A stretch of 64,000 nucleotides of DNA, taken from contig NZ_CABPSF010000001.1 of assembly GCF_902459685.1 (NCBI RefSeq), forward strand, positions 310,001-374,000. The letters are read 5' to 3'. A program made the position numbers and the translations under genes. The notes beneath the pieces were generated by a model. The model worked only from the letters and a program-made list of their open reading frames with translations, did no database searches and was not told the DNA's origin. Origin of the DNA: Pandoraea iniqua. GTDB taxonomy: Bacteria > Pseudomonadota > Gammaproteobacteria > Burkholderiales > Burkholderiaceae. Of this stretch, positions 16,881 to 26,534 are shown one piece after another (the stretch's first letter is position 1; the number at the start of each line of letters is the position of its first letter).

Positions 16881-18763
16881 AGACACGGCACCATCTCGTC
16901 TGTGCACTGTTATGTGTCGCGATCCCGGGTGCGGCCAGCGCCTCGTGGGCGACGACGCTGGCATCGGTCGACCCCGACGCGGCTACCTCAGCCACCACCA
17001 CCGCCACCACCGCCAACGTTGTATCGCCGCGCGGTGGCTATGTGGCACGCAACGACAACCTGCGGGTGTTCTTCGACGCGCTGTCCCCCTATCTCGGCAA
17101 GCCGGTGATCGTGAGCAAGGCCGCGGCGAGAAAACAAGTCTCGGGTGATTTCGACTTGTCGAACGCGCGGGCATTACTCGAATCGCTCGCCGGCAAGCTC
17201 GGTCTCATCTGGTATCACGACGGACAGTCGATCTATCTTTACGACGCCTCGGAAGTGCGCAGCGCGACCGTGTCGCTGCGGTACGCCCGCGTTGCCGACG
17301 TGAGCGCATATCTGCGCGCGACGGGGCTCTACGATCGCCGCTATCCGGTGCGTGGCGACACCCGCAGCAATGTCTTCTATGTCTCGGGCCCGCCGGTGTT
17401 TGTCGATATCGTGCTCGCCGCGTCGAAGTCGCTCGACCGTGCGACGCGAAGCAACGACGAGGCGTTGGCATCGGCACCGGAGCACATCGGTGTCGTGCGC
17501 ATGGACAACGCATTCGTCACCGACCGCACCTATGTGATGCGAGACGAAAAGATCGTCATTCCCGGCATGGAGACGATTGTCAGGCAACTGGTCGCGTCGA
17601 GCGACGCTTCGCCGGCGCAGGAGCGGTCCGCGGCATCGGCATCGGCATCGGCATCGGCATTGACGTCGACACCGAAGGGCGACGAATCCGACGACGCGGC
17701 CGAAGCGATGACGGATGACGGCCCGAGGACACAGGCAGCGCCCGACGACCTACCCGGGGCCGCCCCCTCGACACAGACACCGATCGTCGTGCGCGCCTAT
17801 CCGGCCGGCAACAGCCTGATCGTCAGGGGAACGGCGCAGCAGGTCGAGCGCATCGAGCGACTGGTGACGCGGCTCGACGTACCGCGCCGGCACATCGAAC
17901 TCTCGCTGTGGATCATCGATCTGCGCCGCGAAGCGCTTGATTCGCTCGGAATCGACTGGTCGGGCGGCGTGAACCTCGGCGCGAAGGTGGGCATGCTGCT
18001 CAATGCCGCCACGCCCTTGAGCACGCTCGACGGCGTGCGCTTTCTCGCGCAGATTCACGCGCTGGCGTCGAACGGCCGGGCCACCGTGGTGTCGCGGCCG
18101 GTGATTCTCGCGCAGGAGAATATCCCGGCGTTGTTCGATGGCAGCCAGACGTTCTACGTGCCGCTCGAAGGCGAGCGCACGACCGATCTGCGCAGCGTCA
18201 CCTACGGCACGATGGTGAGCGTGTGGCCGCGCTTCGCCGGTGACGACGAGATCGAAATGACGCTCAACATCGAAGACGGCACGAGCGCCGCACCCCGGGA
18301 AAGCGATAGCAAGTACACGGCGTTGCCGACGGTCTCGCGCACGCATATCAGCACCATCGCGCGGGTACCGCAGGGGAAGAGTCTGCTGATCGGCGGCTAT
18401 ACCCGCGACGGCGGCGATACGGTCGAGAAGAAGATCCCGCTGCTGGGCGATATCCCCGTGCTGGGCCGGCTGTTTCGCTACACGAGCAACGCGCAGAACA
18501 ACAACGTGCGCGTGTTTCTGATTCAGCCGCGCGAGATCGGTCAGGCACTGGCCCGCGACGCGAGCGATATCGGGAGCGACATGGCCGGAACGCTGCCTTT
18601 TTCACCGGACACCGCCGTGCAGGCCGTGCGTGAAGCGAGCGAACTGGTGGCGCCGCGTGCTGACGCAGAGAACAAGCCCCCCAGCCTGAAGACGCCCAAC
18701 GCGCCGGGTGACGAGCGGGTGCCCGTCACGCACCACCGGAGAGACGTTTATGACCGCGCTTGA
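16877..18763 (+). CDS. sctC: Type III secretion outer-membrane secretin SctC (InvG/BsaO class)
   Basis: Forms the outer-membrane ring and gate. The 628-residue product has a signal peptide (MKTRHHLVCALLCVAIPG). N0/N1 domains cover about 50-180, including VFFDALSPYLGKPVIVS. An N3 domain follows, then the secretin core from about residue 330 with PRRHIELSLWIIDL and the signature LLIGGYTRDG near residue 510. The start is the ATG overlapping the regulator stop. Residues about 253-262 are an Ala-Ser repeat. No InvH-type pilotin gene is visible nearby. Confidence 0.94.
   Translation: MKTRHHLVCALLCVAIPGAASASWATTLASVDPDAATSATTTATTANVVSPRGGYVARNDNLRVFFDALSPYLGKPVIVSKAAARKQVSGDFDLSNARALLESLAGKLGLIWYHDGQSIYLYDASEVRSATVSLRYARVADVSAYLRATGLYDRRYPVRGDTRSNVFYVSGPPVFVDIVLAASKSLDRATRSNDEALASAPEHIGVVRMDNAFVTDRTYVMRDEKIVIPGMETIVRQLVASSDASPAQERSAASASASASALTSTPKGDESDDAAEAMTDDGPRTQAAPDDLPGAAPSTQTPIVVRAYPAGNSLIVRGTAQQVERIERLVTRLDVPRRHIELSLWIIDLRREALDSLGIDWSGGVNLGAKVGMLLNAATPLSTLDGVRFLAQIHALASNGRATVVSRPVILAQENIPALFDGSQTFYVPLEGERTTDLRSVTYGTMVSVWPRFAGDDEIEMTLNIEDGTSAAPRESDSKYTALPTVSRTHISTIARVPQGKSLLIGGYTRDGGDTVEKKIPLLGDIPVLGRLFRYTSNAQNNNVRVFLIQPREIGQALARDASDIGSDMAGTLPFSPDTAVQAVREASELVAPRADAENKPPSLKTPNAPGDERVPVTHHRRDVYDRA
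17632..17660 (+). repeat. In-frame hexanucleotide repeat inside sctC
   Basis: GGCATC is repeated four times perfectly and once partly, giving an Ala-Ser repeat in the secretin between its N3 and core domains. A change in copy number would keep the frame. Confidence 0.8.
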
Positions 18764-19937
18764 TGCTGTCCGCCCATTTGCGGCGCTTACGTCGCCTACG
18801 TCGCCTACGTCGCCTACGTCGTTTAAGCCGCTCGCGCAGATGGGAGAGAAGACCACGGCGAGCCGTCACCGCTCGACGCGAATGGCCGAGGACGACGATG
18901 GCCCGCCGCGGCAGGTCCTCGCGGGGCCGGTGGCCGACGTGCAGCGCGCGCAGAACGCTGCCGATGAAATGTCGGCGGCGATGGCCCAGTTCCGCTCGCG
19001 CGCGTTGCGCAGCAGCGAGGAGCGCCGGGGTCTCGACGACAGCTACGCGCACCTGCTCGACGAATCGGCGCCCGACAAGATTCAGCGGATTTTGGCCGCG
19101 ACGTGGACCTCGCCGGATGAACTGGCACGCAGGTTATCCGCCGACTTCCCCGACGTGAGTGATCGTTGGCTGGCGCTCCGGATACTGATCGCGCAACGCG
19201 AGACGCTCGCCCCTGAGCAACAGGCTGTCCTCGACGCCGTGCTGGCGCAGGCCGAGACTGCGCCCCCGCAGGAAGTGCGCGAGCGCCTTGCCGGCATCCA
19301 CTGTGCGATCAAGGCGCGTCTGGCCCATACGGGCATGCCGCTGGCTTATACGCCGTCGATGTTGCGCGCGGCCTATCGCAACTTCCTGTGTGGGGACGAA
19401 GCCGACGTCGAGGTCTATCAGAACTGGGTCGCGGGCTTCGGCTTCGAGCGGCGCACGCAGGTGCTTCATTTCATGGAAGGCGCGCTCGTCGACGACATGC
19501 GCGCCAACGACCCCAGCAGCTCGGCGCGCGAGTTTCTGCTGCCACTCGCGCGGCTTGCCGTCCTGCGGCGCCTGCGCACTTGCGAAACCGCGTTCATCAC
19601 GCGCGTCAGCACGAGTCCGCTGGCGCGCCCGTTCAATGACCGCGCGCAAGACTGGCTGCACTTTCTGCTGGCCATCCTGACCGATCCGCAGGCGCTCGAC
19701 GGCGCACTGCGCGACGTGACCGGCGACGCGGCAATGCGACAGGGGTTCGATGCTCACGGCAAGCTGATCGGCCTGTTGCAGCGTGCCTGCCGGATGTTGC
19801 CGGGCGAGCCGCTGCAAACGCCGGACGCGCGCGATGCGGTGCTCGACGGCCTGCTGAGGTTTGCCGATGCCGCGTATCGCCGCGAGCCGGTGGCCGCCGC
19901 TGCGGACCCGGCATCGCGCCACCGCAGGAGTGCCTGA
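18750..19937 (+). CDS. sctW: Type III secretion gatekeeper SctW (InvE/MxiC/BsaP class)
   Basis: Cytoplasmic switch that holds back effectors until translocators are secreted. The 395-residue product has an unstructured N-terminus containing a TSP repeat, then three helical domains. MAQFRSRALRSSEER and FDAHGKLIGLLQRACRML match conserved parts of the InvE/MxiC family. I start it at the ATG at 18750, with CCGGAGAGA upstream. It overlaps the end of sctC by 14 bases and abuts sctV by one shared base. Confidence 0.9.
   Translation: MTALDAVRPFAALTSPTSPTSPTSFKPLAQMGEKTTASRHRSTRMAEDDDGPPRQVLAGPVADVQRAQNAADEMSAAMAQFRSRALRSSEERRGLDDSYAHLLDESAPDKIQRILAATWTSPDELARRLSADFPDVSDRWLALRILIAQRETLAPEQQAVLDAVLAQAETAPPQEVRERLAGIHCAIKARLAHTGMPLAYTPSMLRAAYRNFLCGDEADVEVYQNWVAGFGFERRTQVLHFMEGALVDDMRANDPSSSAREFLLPLARLAVLRRLRTCETAFITRVSTSPLARPFNDRAQDWLHFLLAILTDPQALDGALRDVTGDAAMRQGFDAHGKLIGLLQRACRMLPGEPLQTPDARDAVLDGLLRFADAAYRREPVAAAADPASRHRRSA
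18787..18821 (+). repeat. In-frame 9-base tandem repeat inside sctW
   Basis: CTACGTCGC is repeated about three and a half times and encodes TSPTSPTSPTS near the N-terminus of the gatekeeper. Confidence 0.8.
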
Positions 19938-22024
19938 TGCCGAGCCTGTTGCTGGGCGGTCTGCGCGAACGGCCGGAAATCATCATCCTGATCCTGATGA
20001 CATGCGTGATCGCGATGCTGGTGATTCCGCTGCCGACGTTTCTGGTCGACTTTCTTATCGGTATCAACATCGCGCTGTCGGTGCTGCTCTTTCTCGGCGC
20101 GTTTCATATCGAGAAGATTTTGAGCTTCTCGTCGTTTCCGTCGATGTTGCTGATCACCACGCTGTTCCGGCTGGCCCTGTCGATCAGCACGACGCGCCTG
20201 ATCCTGATGGATGCGGATGCCGGACGGATCATCGACTCGTTTGGCGACTTCGTGATCGGCGACAGTCTGGCCGTGGGCTTCGTAGTGTTTGCCATCGTCA
20301 CCATCGTGCAGTTCATCGTGATCGCCAAGGGCTCGGAACGTGTGGCCGAAGTCGCCGCGCGGTTCTCGCTCGACGGTATGCCGGGCAAGCAGATGAGCAT
20401 CGACGCCGACGTCAAGGCCGGCACGCTCGACACCGATGGCGCGCGCGAGCGGCGCAGCGTGCTCGAGCGCGAGAGCCAGCTTTACGGCTCCTTCGACGGG
20501 GCGATGAAGTTCGTCAAGGGCGACGCCATCGCCGGGATCGTCATCATCTTCGTCAATCTGATCGGCGGCATCATCGTGGGTGTCACGCAACGCAACATGG
20601 ATTTGAGCGGCGCAATCACCACGTATTCCACGCTGACGATCGGCGACGGGCTGGTGGCGCAGATTCCCGCGCTGCTCATCTCCGTGGCGGCGGGCTTTGT
20701 CGTCACGCGGGTGAATGGCGAAGCCGGCAACATGGGCCGCACGATCGTCAGCCAACTGATGGGCAACCGGTTTGTGCTGGGGGCGACGGCATTGCTCACG
20801 CTGTTGATCGGCACGTTGCCCGGCTTTCCGATGCTCACGTTCACGGTGCTCGCCGCGCTGCTGGCGACGGCGTGCTACTTCGCGCGCCCGCCGGCCACGA
20901 CCGGCACCGGGACGGTCGCGGGCGCACGCCGAGGCGATGCCTTGGGCAACGACGGCGGCAAGCCATCCAAGTCGGCGGCGGCACCGGGGAGCGGCAGCGG
21001 TCTGATGCTGATCGACGATCTCGACGGCGTGGCCCCCGCGACGGCACCCCTCGCCGTCGTGGTCCCGATGGCCCGGGTAGCTGGGCTCGAAGCGGATGCT
21101 TTTTCGCGCCGCATCCGCAGTCAGTTCTTCAACGACTTCGGGGTGCATCTGCCCGACGTGCTGTTACAGGGCTCGGCGCAGATCGACGCGGCCCGGGCGG
21201 CGGTCTACATCAACGAAGTCCGCGCCGACGAGTTCGGCATTTACTACGACCGCGTCCGCGTCGAGGCCTATACCGACGAGATTGCAGCGATGGGGCTGGC
21301 GCCGGCGTTCTCCGGGCCCGATCGCGGCCGTTGCGCGTGGGTCACACCGGCGCAGGGCGACCTGCTGACGCAGATGAATCACGCCACGTTCGCGCCGAGT
21401 GAAGAGTTGTACCAATGTCTGGCGGTCCTGCTCACGCGCCACGTCAACGAGTTCTTCGGGATTCAGGAGGCGAAGAAGATCCTCGATCTCGTGGAAGGTC
21501 ACTACCCCGATCTGGTCAAGGAAGTGCTGCGGCACGTGGCGTTGCAGCGTGTGGCGGAAATTCTCCAACGGCTGGTGATGGAGCGCATCTCGGTGCGCAA
21601 CATGAAGCTCGTGATGGAAGTGCTCGCGATGTGGGCGCCGCGCGAGAAAGACGTGCTCAATCTCGTCGAGCATGTGCGCAGCGCGCTCGGCCGCTACATC
21701 TGCAACAAGTTCCTGCGCAACGGCGAGTTGCGGGTGGTCATGCTGTCTGCGGAACTGGAGGAGACCGTGCGCCGCTCGATTCGTCAGACGGCGGGCGGGT
21801 CGTTCGTCAACATGGAGCCGAAAGACGCCGAGACGCTGCTCGATCGCGTCGGCCTCTCGCTCGACGCCTCGGGGCGTGCGCATAAGGACGTAGTGATGCT
21901 GGCGTCGGTCGACGTGCGGCGCTTCGTCAAGAAGCTGGTGGAGACCCGCTATCGGGATCTGGAAGTGCTGTCGTTCGGCGAATTGGTCGACGGTGTGCCG
22001 GTCAACGTCATCGCAACGATATGA
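19937..22024 (+). CDS. sctV: Type III secretion export gate SctV (InvA/BsaQ class)
   Basis: Large inner-membrane export gate protein forming a nonameric ring below the export channel. The 695-residue product has about eight transmembrane helices in residues 1-320. The family signature EVAARFSLDGMPGKQM is at about residues 139-154, and LFRLALSISTTRLIL and GDGLVAQIPALLISVAAG segments are typical. The C-terminal cytoplasmic domain (about 360-695) binds chaperones and the gatekeeper. It shares one base with the sctW stop and overlaps sctN by four bases. Confidence 0.96.
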   Translation: MPSLLLGGLRERPEIIILILMTCVIAMLVIPLPTFLVDFLIGINIALSVLLFLGAFHIEKILSFSSFPSMLLITTLFRLALSISTTRLILMDADAGRIIDSFGDFVIGDSLAVGFVVFAIVTIVQFIVIAKGSERVAEVAARFSLDGMPGKQMSIDADVKAGTLDTDGARERRSVLERESQLYGSFDGAMKFVKGDAIAGIVIIFVNLIGGIIVGVTQRNMDLSGAITTYSTLTIGDGLVAQIPALLISVAAGFVVTRVNGEAGNMGRTIVSQLMGNRFVLGATALLTLLIGTLPGFPMLTFTVLAALLATACYFARPPATTGTGTVAGARRGDALGNDGGKPSKSAAAPGSGSGLMLIDDLDGVAPATAPLAVVVPMARVAGLEADAFSRRIRSQFFNDFGVHLPDVLLQGSAQIDAARAAVYINEVRADEFGIYYDRVRVEAYTDEIAAMGLAPAFSGPDRGRCAWVTPAQGDLLTQMNHATFAPSEELYQCLAVLLTRHVNEFFGIQEAKKILDLVEGHYPDLVKEVLRHVALQRVAEILQRLVMERISVRNMKLVMEVLAMWAPREKDVLNLVEHVRSALGRYICNKFLRNGELRVVMLSAELEETVRRSIRQTAGGSFVNMEPKDAETLLDRVGLSLDASGRAHKDVVMLASVDVRRFVKKLVETRYRDLEVLSFGELVDGVPVNVIATI

Positions 22025-23340
22025 CCCACTTCGTCAGTCGGATGTCGCTCGTATCGCGCATTGCGGGTCATACGGCCGAAGCGCATCTGCCGGGCGTGTC
22101 GATCGGCGAGATTTGCGAGGTTCGCCGCACGTGGCGCGATGCAGACACGGTGGGGCAGGCGCAGGTCATCGCCGTGCACGACGGCCGCGCGGTGCTGAGT
22201 CTGTTTGCCGCCACGCAGGGGCTCTCGTGCGATACCGCGCTGGTGCCGACGGGGCGTCAGGCGACCTGCCGGCCGACTGCCGGATGGCGGGGCGCCGTGC
22301 TCGATGCGCGCGGCGAGATCGTCGATCGGATTGACGGCGGGCAGACGATGGCGCACCCGCCCAGCATGCCCCGCGCGCTAATTGCGCGGTCCGGCGAGCG
22401 CCCGTTGCTGGCGCCCGCGCTTGCCTACGACGCACGCGTCGGCATCGATGTGCGGCTGCATACCGGCGTGCGGGCCATCGATGCCTGTCTGCCGTGTGGA
22501 CGCGGGCAGCGGGTGGGCATCTTTGCCCCGGCCGGCTGCGGCAAGACATCGTTCATCAACACGCTGATGGCCGGCGTGGATGCCGACACCACGGTGATCG
22601 CGCTGATCGGCGAGCGCGGGCGCGAGGTCGTGGAGATTGTCGACGAACTGCGCGAGTCACCGGGTGCACATCGCTGCATCGTCGTCTTCGCACCGTCGGA
22701 CGCCCCGGCCGTCGCCCGGCGTAACGCGGCGCTGCTGGCGACCACCGTGGCCGAATACTTCCGCGAGCAGGGTCATCACGTCGCGTTGTTTGTCGATTCC
22801 CTCACCCGGTACGTGCGCGCCTGCCGCGATCTGGCGCTGGCCACCGGCGAGCCGCCGATGCGCGCGGGCGTGCCTGCCTCGGTCTACGCCAGCTTGCCGC
22901 AGTTGCTCGAGCGCGCCGGGGCGGCCACCTCGGGCAGCATCACGGCGTTCTACACCGTGCTGCTCGAAGACGACGATACGACCGATCCGATGGCGGAGGA
23001 GATTCGCTCGATTCTCGACGGACACATCCATCTGAGCGCACGGCTGGCGCAGCGAAGTCACTACCCGGCCATCGATGTGCTGCGCAGTGTGAGCCGGGTG
23101 GCCACGCGCGTTGCCACGCCCAAGCACCTGCGTGCCGCCGGGGCGTTGCGTGGTTGGCTCGCGCGTCTGGAGGCTTTGCAGACGCTCGTCGATCTGGGGG
23201 AGTACCGGCCCGGCGTCGACGCGCAGGATGACCGTGCGATGGCCGCCAAGCCGTCCATGGACGCATTTCTATGTCAGACGCGCGACGAATGGTCGTCCGA
23301 AGACGAGACTCTGGAGAGATTGCATGACATCGTGGACTGA
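22021..23340 (+). CDS. sctN: Type III secretion ATPase SctN (InvC/BsaS class)
   Basis: Hexameric F1-like ATPase that strips chaperones and unfolds substrates. The Walker A motif APAGCGKT is at residues 169-176. The Walker B stretch is VALFVDSLTRYVRA, and GSITAFYTVLLEDDD and DGHIHLSARLA are family signatures. The 439-residue length is typical. It overlaps both neighbours, sctV by four bases and sctO by 17. Confidence 0.96.
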   Translation: MTHFVSRMSLVSRIAGHTAEAHLPGVSIGEICEVRRTWRDADTVGQAQVIAVHDGRAVLSLFAATQGLSCDTALVPTGRQATCRPTAGWRGAVLDARGEIVDRIDGGQTMAHPPSMPRALIARSGERPLLAPALAYDARVGIDVRLHTGVRAIDACLPCGRGQRVGIFAPAGCGKTSFINTLMAGVDADTTVIALIGERGREVVEIVDELRESPGAHRCIVVFAPSDAPAVARRNAALLATTVAEYFREQGHHVALFVDSLTRYVRACRDLALATGEPPMRAGVPASVYASLPQLLERAGAATSGSITAFYTVLLEDDDTTDPMAEEIRSILDGHIHLSARLAQRSHYPAIDVLRSVSRVATRVATPKHLRAAGALRGWLARLEALQTLVDLGEYRPGVDAQDDRAMAAKPSMDAFLCQTRDEWSSEDETLERLHDIVD

Positions 23341-23779
23341 TCTGCGCCGCTTGCGGCACGGTGCCGGACAAATGAAGCAGTTGCAGGAGCGTGATCTGCG
23401 CGAGCTTTCGATGAAGGCAGGAAGTCTGGGCGCGCAGCGAGATGCGTTGCGCCAGCAGTGCGATGCCATCGGGGGTCTGATCGAATCGTCGCGTCTGTCG
23501 CAGGTGCAACTGGATCTCGCCGGGCTGCAACGCGAACTGCGCGCCGGGGCGTTGCTGCGGCAGCAGGTCCGGGAGTTAGGCGTGCGCGCAACGACGCTCG
23601 ACGAAGCTAACGATGCGCTCGTAGCGCAACGCGAGCAAAGCGACGCGCTACGGCAACGCTGGTGGCGCAAGGAAACGAAATACACCCGCATGACGGCAGT
23701 GTTGCGCAAGACGGCACAGCGTCGCGCATTGCAACGTGAAGTCATCGAGCTTGAGGAGCGTCTGGCATGGAAACGGTAG
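23324..23779 (+). CDS. sctO: Type III secretion central stalk SctO (InvI/SpaM/BsaT class)
   Basis: Predicted coiled-coil stalk that sits in the ATPase hexamer and links it to SctV. The 151-residue product is nearly all helical and rich in Gln, Glu, Arg and Leu. It begins MTSWTDLRRLRHGAGQM. GGAGAG precedes the ATG at 23324. Assignment is by position between sctN and sctP plus the coiled-coil composition, since this family diverges fast. Confidence 0.87.
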   Translation: MTSWTDLRRLRHGAGQMKQLQERDLRELSMKAGSLGAQRDALRQQCDAIGGLIESSRLSQVQLDLAGLQRELRAGALLRQQVRELGVRATTLDEANDALVAQREQSDALRQRWWRKETKYTRMTAVLRKTAQRRALQREVIELEERLAWKR

Positions 23780-24681
23780 TCATGCGCACGGCGCGGCCCT
23801 CGCCGGCCGGCACCGACGCGGGCGCGGACGACAGCGACGTGACGCAGGCATTCGAGCAAGCGTTACGACGCCGGGCATTCGAGCGTAAGCCCCATGACGT
23901 GTCGGACGGGAGTGCGCCAAGCGGTGTGCCGCCGTGGCCGATGCTGTGGCATGCCGACACTGCGCCTTCCTCGACACTTCAACGGCTGGGCGGGTGTGCC
24001 GTCGTAGTGGCAGACCGTGCCGCGCGCGAGCCGCAGACGCAGTCATTCCCCCGGCACGAGCACGCCCGGGCCACGCCCGGCGACACCGGTGGGTCAGCCG
24101 GCACCACAGTCCATATGCCCCGCGTCGCACCCTCGGATTTGAACGTCACGGGTTCCGCCGAACGTATCGATGCCACGCCTTCCTCTACGTCGGCTATTTC
24201 CTCTGCTTCCTCACTCGCCGTGCCGCCGTCAGCGAGCACCGCAGCGAAAGACCACCGCAGGAGGGAATCTGGTGCGACCGACACCATGCCGGTGCCGGGA
24301 CTGCTGGGCCTGCCGGGCAATGCGGCACGCGACACCGCGCATGCCATGCCGCTCCCGTCGCAGGCGCCGCGAGACCGGCACGCGCCACCTCCGCCCGGGG
24401 GCAGCGATCGATACGTGCCGTCCGTCGGCAGCGATGGGTTGCGTTATGCCTTCGATAGTTGGGGCAAGGGACATTTCGTTCACGTGCAGCGTGTGCAGAT
24501 CGACGGACGGCAAGGCTTCGTTCTCGGCGCGTCCGACGCACTGGTGCAACGCCGGTTGCAGGCGATGTGGCCGGGCACCGTGACGAGTGGTTCGCGCTGG
24601 CAATTGGACGCGTCGGCCGCGTCGAAGGTGGCGGGTATCGATCAGATGGGTGATGCCATGCAGGAGGAGGGGGAATGCTGA
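23767..24681 (+). CDS. sctP: Type III secretion needle-length regulator SctP (InvJ/SpaN/BsaU class)
   Basis: Secreted ruler or substrate-switch protein. The 304-residue product has a long Ser/Ala/Pro-rich disordered N-terminal part (about 1-220). A conserved C-terminal domain (about 220-300) includes LRYAFDSWGKGHFVHVQRV and LVQRRLQAMWPG, the part seen in InvJ/SpaN relatives. It overlaps sctO by 13 bases and sctQ by seven. Confidence 0.86.
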   Translation: METVVMRTARPSPAGTDAGADDSDVTQAFEQALRRRAFERKPHDVSDGSAPSGVPPWPMLWHADTAPSSTLQRLGGCAVVVADRAAREPQTQSFPRHEHARATPGDTGGSAGTTVHMPRVAPSDLNVTGSAERIDATPSSTSAISSASSLAVPPSASTAAKDHRRRESGATDTMPVPGLLGLPGNAARDTAHAMPLPSQAPRDRHAPPPPGGSDRYVPSVGSDGLRYAFDSWGKGHFVHVQRVQIDGRQGFVLGASDALVQRRLQAMWPGTVTSGSRWQLDASAASKVAGIDQMGDAMQEEGEC

Positions 24682-25586
24682 GACTGCGCCGGGTCGACGA
24701 AGCGCTGTCACGGCTTGCCAGAGCGGATGCCGTCTGGCGCGCGAGAGGGTTGCGCACGTCGCTCGAACACCTGCCGCGCATGGGCACGTGGATCTGCGTG
24801 CACGACACCGCGAGAACGTGGCAGGCGTGGATCGAGCCGGGCATGTGGCTCGAAGGCGTGTCGCGCGAACTGGCCTCGCTGGCGTGTTGCGCCGATACGG
24901 AGCGGCTGGCGGCACGGCTGTTTGCATCGAGCGCGCGGCCGTTGCACCTGCCGGTGCCCGAGCTGGCCTATGACGACTTGGAGGTTGGCGCGCCGATCGA
25001 AGGCAGTGCCTTACCCGAGGGGTTGATGCTCAAGGTGCGGGCACAAGAGTGCCCGGTGTGGATCGCCTACGCCCCCGTGGTCGATGCCCCGCGGCTGCAC
25101 GATCTTGAGGGGGTTCGGTTTTGGCTGGACGCGGCGTTGGGCCGAAGCCGGGTGCGTGCGGCGACGCTGCGTTTGATCGAGCGCGGGGACGTTCTGCTCA
25201 TCCGTGAGGGGTACCACTGGCTGAGTTGCGGTGGTTTGACGATGGGCAGCTATCGATTGGAAGAAGGAGAGTTGATGCTGGAAACCTACACACAACCGGA
25301 GACGGTGCACGAGACGGCATCGTTTGAATCGACGGCGTCGGCAGCATCGTCTCTCGAACAATTGCCGGTCGACTTGGTGTTCGTTCTGCAACGCCAGCGG
25401 ATCTCGCTGGCCGAGCTGCGGCAGCTCTGGCAGACGCAGGTGTTGCCGTTGCAGCCGGGGGCCGAGCAACGTGTGGAAGTGCGCGTGAACGACGCGTTGA
25501 TCGCACGGGGCGAGCTGGTGGAACTCGATGGGCGGCTGGGCGTGGAAATCAACGAATGGTTCGGGAGCGCCGCGCATGTGGAGTGA
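24675..25586 (+). CDS. sctQ: Type III secretion C-ring/pod protein SctQ (SpaO/BsaV class)
   Basis: Cytoplasmic sorting platform subunit. The 303-residue product has an N-terminal domain, a central SpoA1 domain (about 140-200) and a C-terminal SpoA2 domain (about 230-300) with VDLVFVLQRQRISLAEL and VEVRVNDALIARGELVEL. The length is the same as I recall for SpaO. A strong internal ribosome binding site and in-frame ATG at residue 201 predict a second, SpoA2-only product. The gene overlaps sctR by 11 bases. Confidence 0.92.
   Translation: MLRLRRVDEALSRLARADAVWRARGLRTSLEHLPRMGTWICVHDTARTWQAWIEPGMWLEGVSRELASLACCADTERLAARLFASSARPLHLPVPELAYDDLEVGAPIEGSALPEGLMLKVRAQECPVWIAYAPVVDAPRLHDLEGVRFWLDAALGRSRVRAATLRLIERGDVLLIREGYHWLSCGGLTMGSYRLEEGELMLETYTQPETVHETASFESTASAASSLEQLPVDLVFVLQRQRISLAELRQLWQTQVLPLQPGAEQRVEVRVNDALIARGELVELDGRLGVEINEWFGSAAHVE
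25264..25277 (+). promoter_or_regulatory. Internal translation start inside sctQ
   Basis: AAGGAG (25264-25269) is followed after five bases by ATG (25275-25277) in the sctQ frame at residue 201. Translation from here would give a 103-residue SpoA2-only protein ending at 25586. Salmonella SpaO and Yersinia YscQ are known to make such a short form from an internal start at about the same place. Confidence 0.75.
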
Positions 25587-26229
25587 TGTACCGGCCATCG
25601 GCGTACTGAGTCTGTTTACGCTGCTGCCGTTTCTGATTGCATCCGGCACCTGCTATGTGAAGTTCTCCATCGTCTTCGTGATGGTGCGCAACGCGCTCGG
25701 CTTGCAACAGGTGCCGAGCAACATGACCCTCAACGGCGCTGCGCTGCTGCTCTCGATGTTCGTGATGCTGCCGGTGGCCACCGCCGTGTTCAACGCTTAC
25801 GAAGCCAACCCGGTGAACTTTGCCGACGCCGCTTCGGTGCGCCAGTTCATCGACGAGGGGCTGGCGCCATATCGCGCGTACCTCCTCAAGTACGCCGACC
25901 CGGGTCTCACGCAATTCTTTGCGCGCGAAGAGATGGGACGCGACGGCGTGGAGGCAGCGTTGGGCGACGACGAGGCCGCCGAGCCTTCCCTTTTCGCGCT
26001 GTTGCCGGCCTATGCGCTTTCGGAAATCAAGAGCGCCTTCACGATCGGCTTCTATCTGTATCTGCCGTTCGTGGTCGTCGATCTCGTGGTGTCGAGCATC
26101 CTGCTCTCGCTGGGCATGATGATGATGAGCCCGGTCACGATCTCGGTGCCGATCAAGTTGATTCTGTTCGTAGCGATGGATGGCTGGTCGCTGCTGTCGC
26201 AGGGTCTGATCCGGCAGTACCTGCCATGA
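25576..26229 (+). CDS. sctR: Type III secretion export apparatus protein SctR (SpaP/BsaW class)
   Basis: Pentameric core of the export channel in the inner membrane. The 217-residue product has four hydrophobic segments. The family signature FLIASGTCYVKFSIVFVMVRNALGLQQVP is near the N-terminus, and SPVTISVPIKLILFVAMDGW near the C-terminus. The ATG at 25576 lies inside the end of sctQ. Confidence 0.95.
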   Translation: MWSDVPAIGVLSLFTLLPFLIASGTCYVKFSIVFVMVRNALGLQQVPSNMTLNGAALLLSMFVMLPVATAVFNAYEANPVNFADAASVRQFIDEGLAPYRAYLLKYADPGLTQFFAREEMGRDGVEAALGDDEAAEPSLFALLPAYALSEIKSAFTIGFYLYLPFVVVDLVVSSILLSLGMMMMSPVTISVPIKLILFVAMDGWSLLSQGLIRQYLP

Positions 26230-26269
26230 GCGACACGAACGCCGGACACGCCGCCGCACGGGGGCGATC

Positions 26270-26533
26270 ATGGACAACCTGATCTTTGCAGGGAATCGGG
26301 CGCTGTATCTCGTGCTGATCCTCTCGGCGGGACCGGTCGCGGTGGCGACGCTGGTCGGCGTCGCCGTCGGGCTGCTTCAGACGGTGACGCAGGTGCAGGA
26401 GCAGACGCTGCCGTTCGGCCTCAAGTTATTAGCCGTCTCGTTGAGTCTGTTTCTGCTGGCCGGCTGGTATGGCGAGACGCTGGTGAGCTTCGGCACGACC
26501 GTTATGCATCTGGCGATGACAGGGAAGGGCTGA
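26270..26533 (+). CDS. sctS: Type III secretion export apparatus protein SctS (SpaQ/BsaX class)
   Basis: Small export-channel subunit that closes the SctR-SctT assembly. The 87-residue product has two membrane helices and the typical central segment VGLLQTVTQVQEQTLPFGLKL. It lies 40 bases after sctR and one base before sctT. Confidence 0.95.
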   Translation: MDNLIFAGNRALYLVLILSAGPVAVATLVGVAVGLLQTVTQVQEQTLPFGLKLLAVSLSLFLLAGWYGETLVSFGTTVMHLAMTGKG

Positions 26534-26534
26534 C

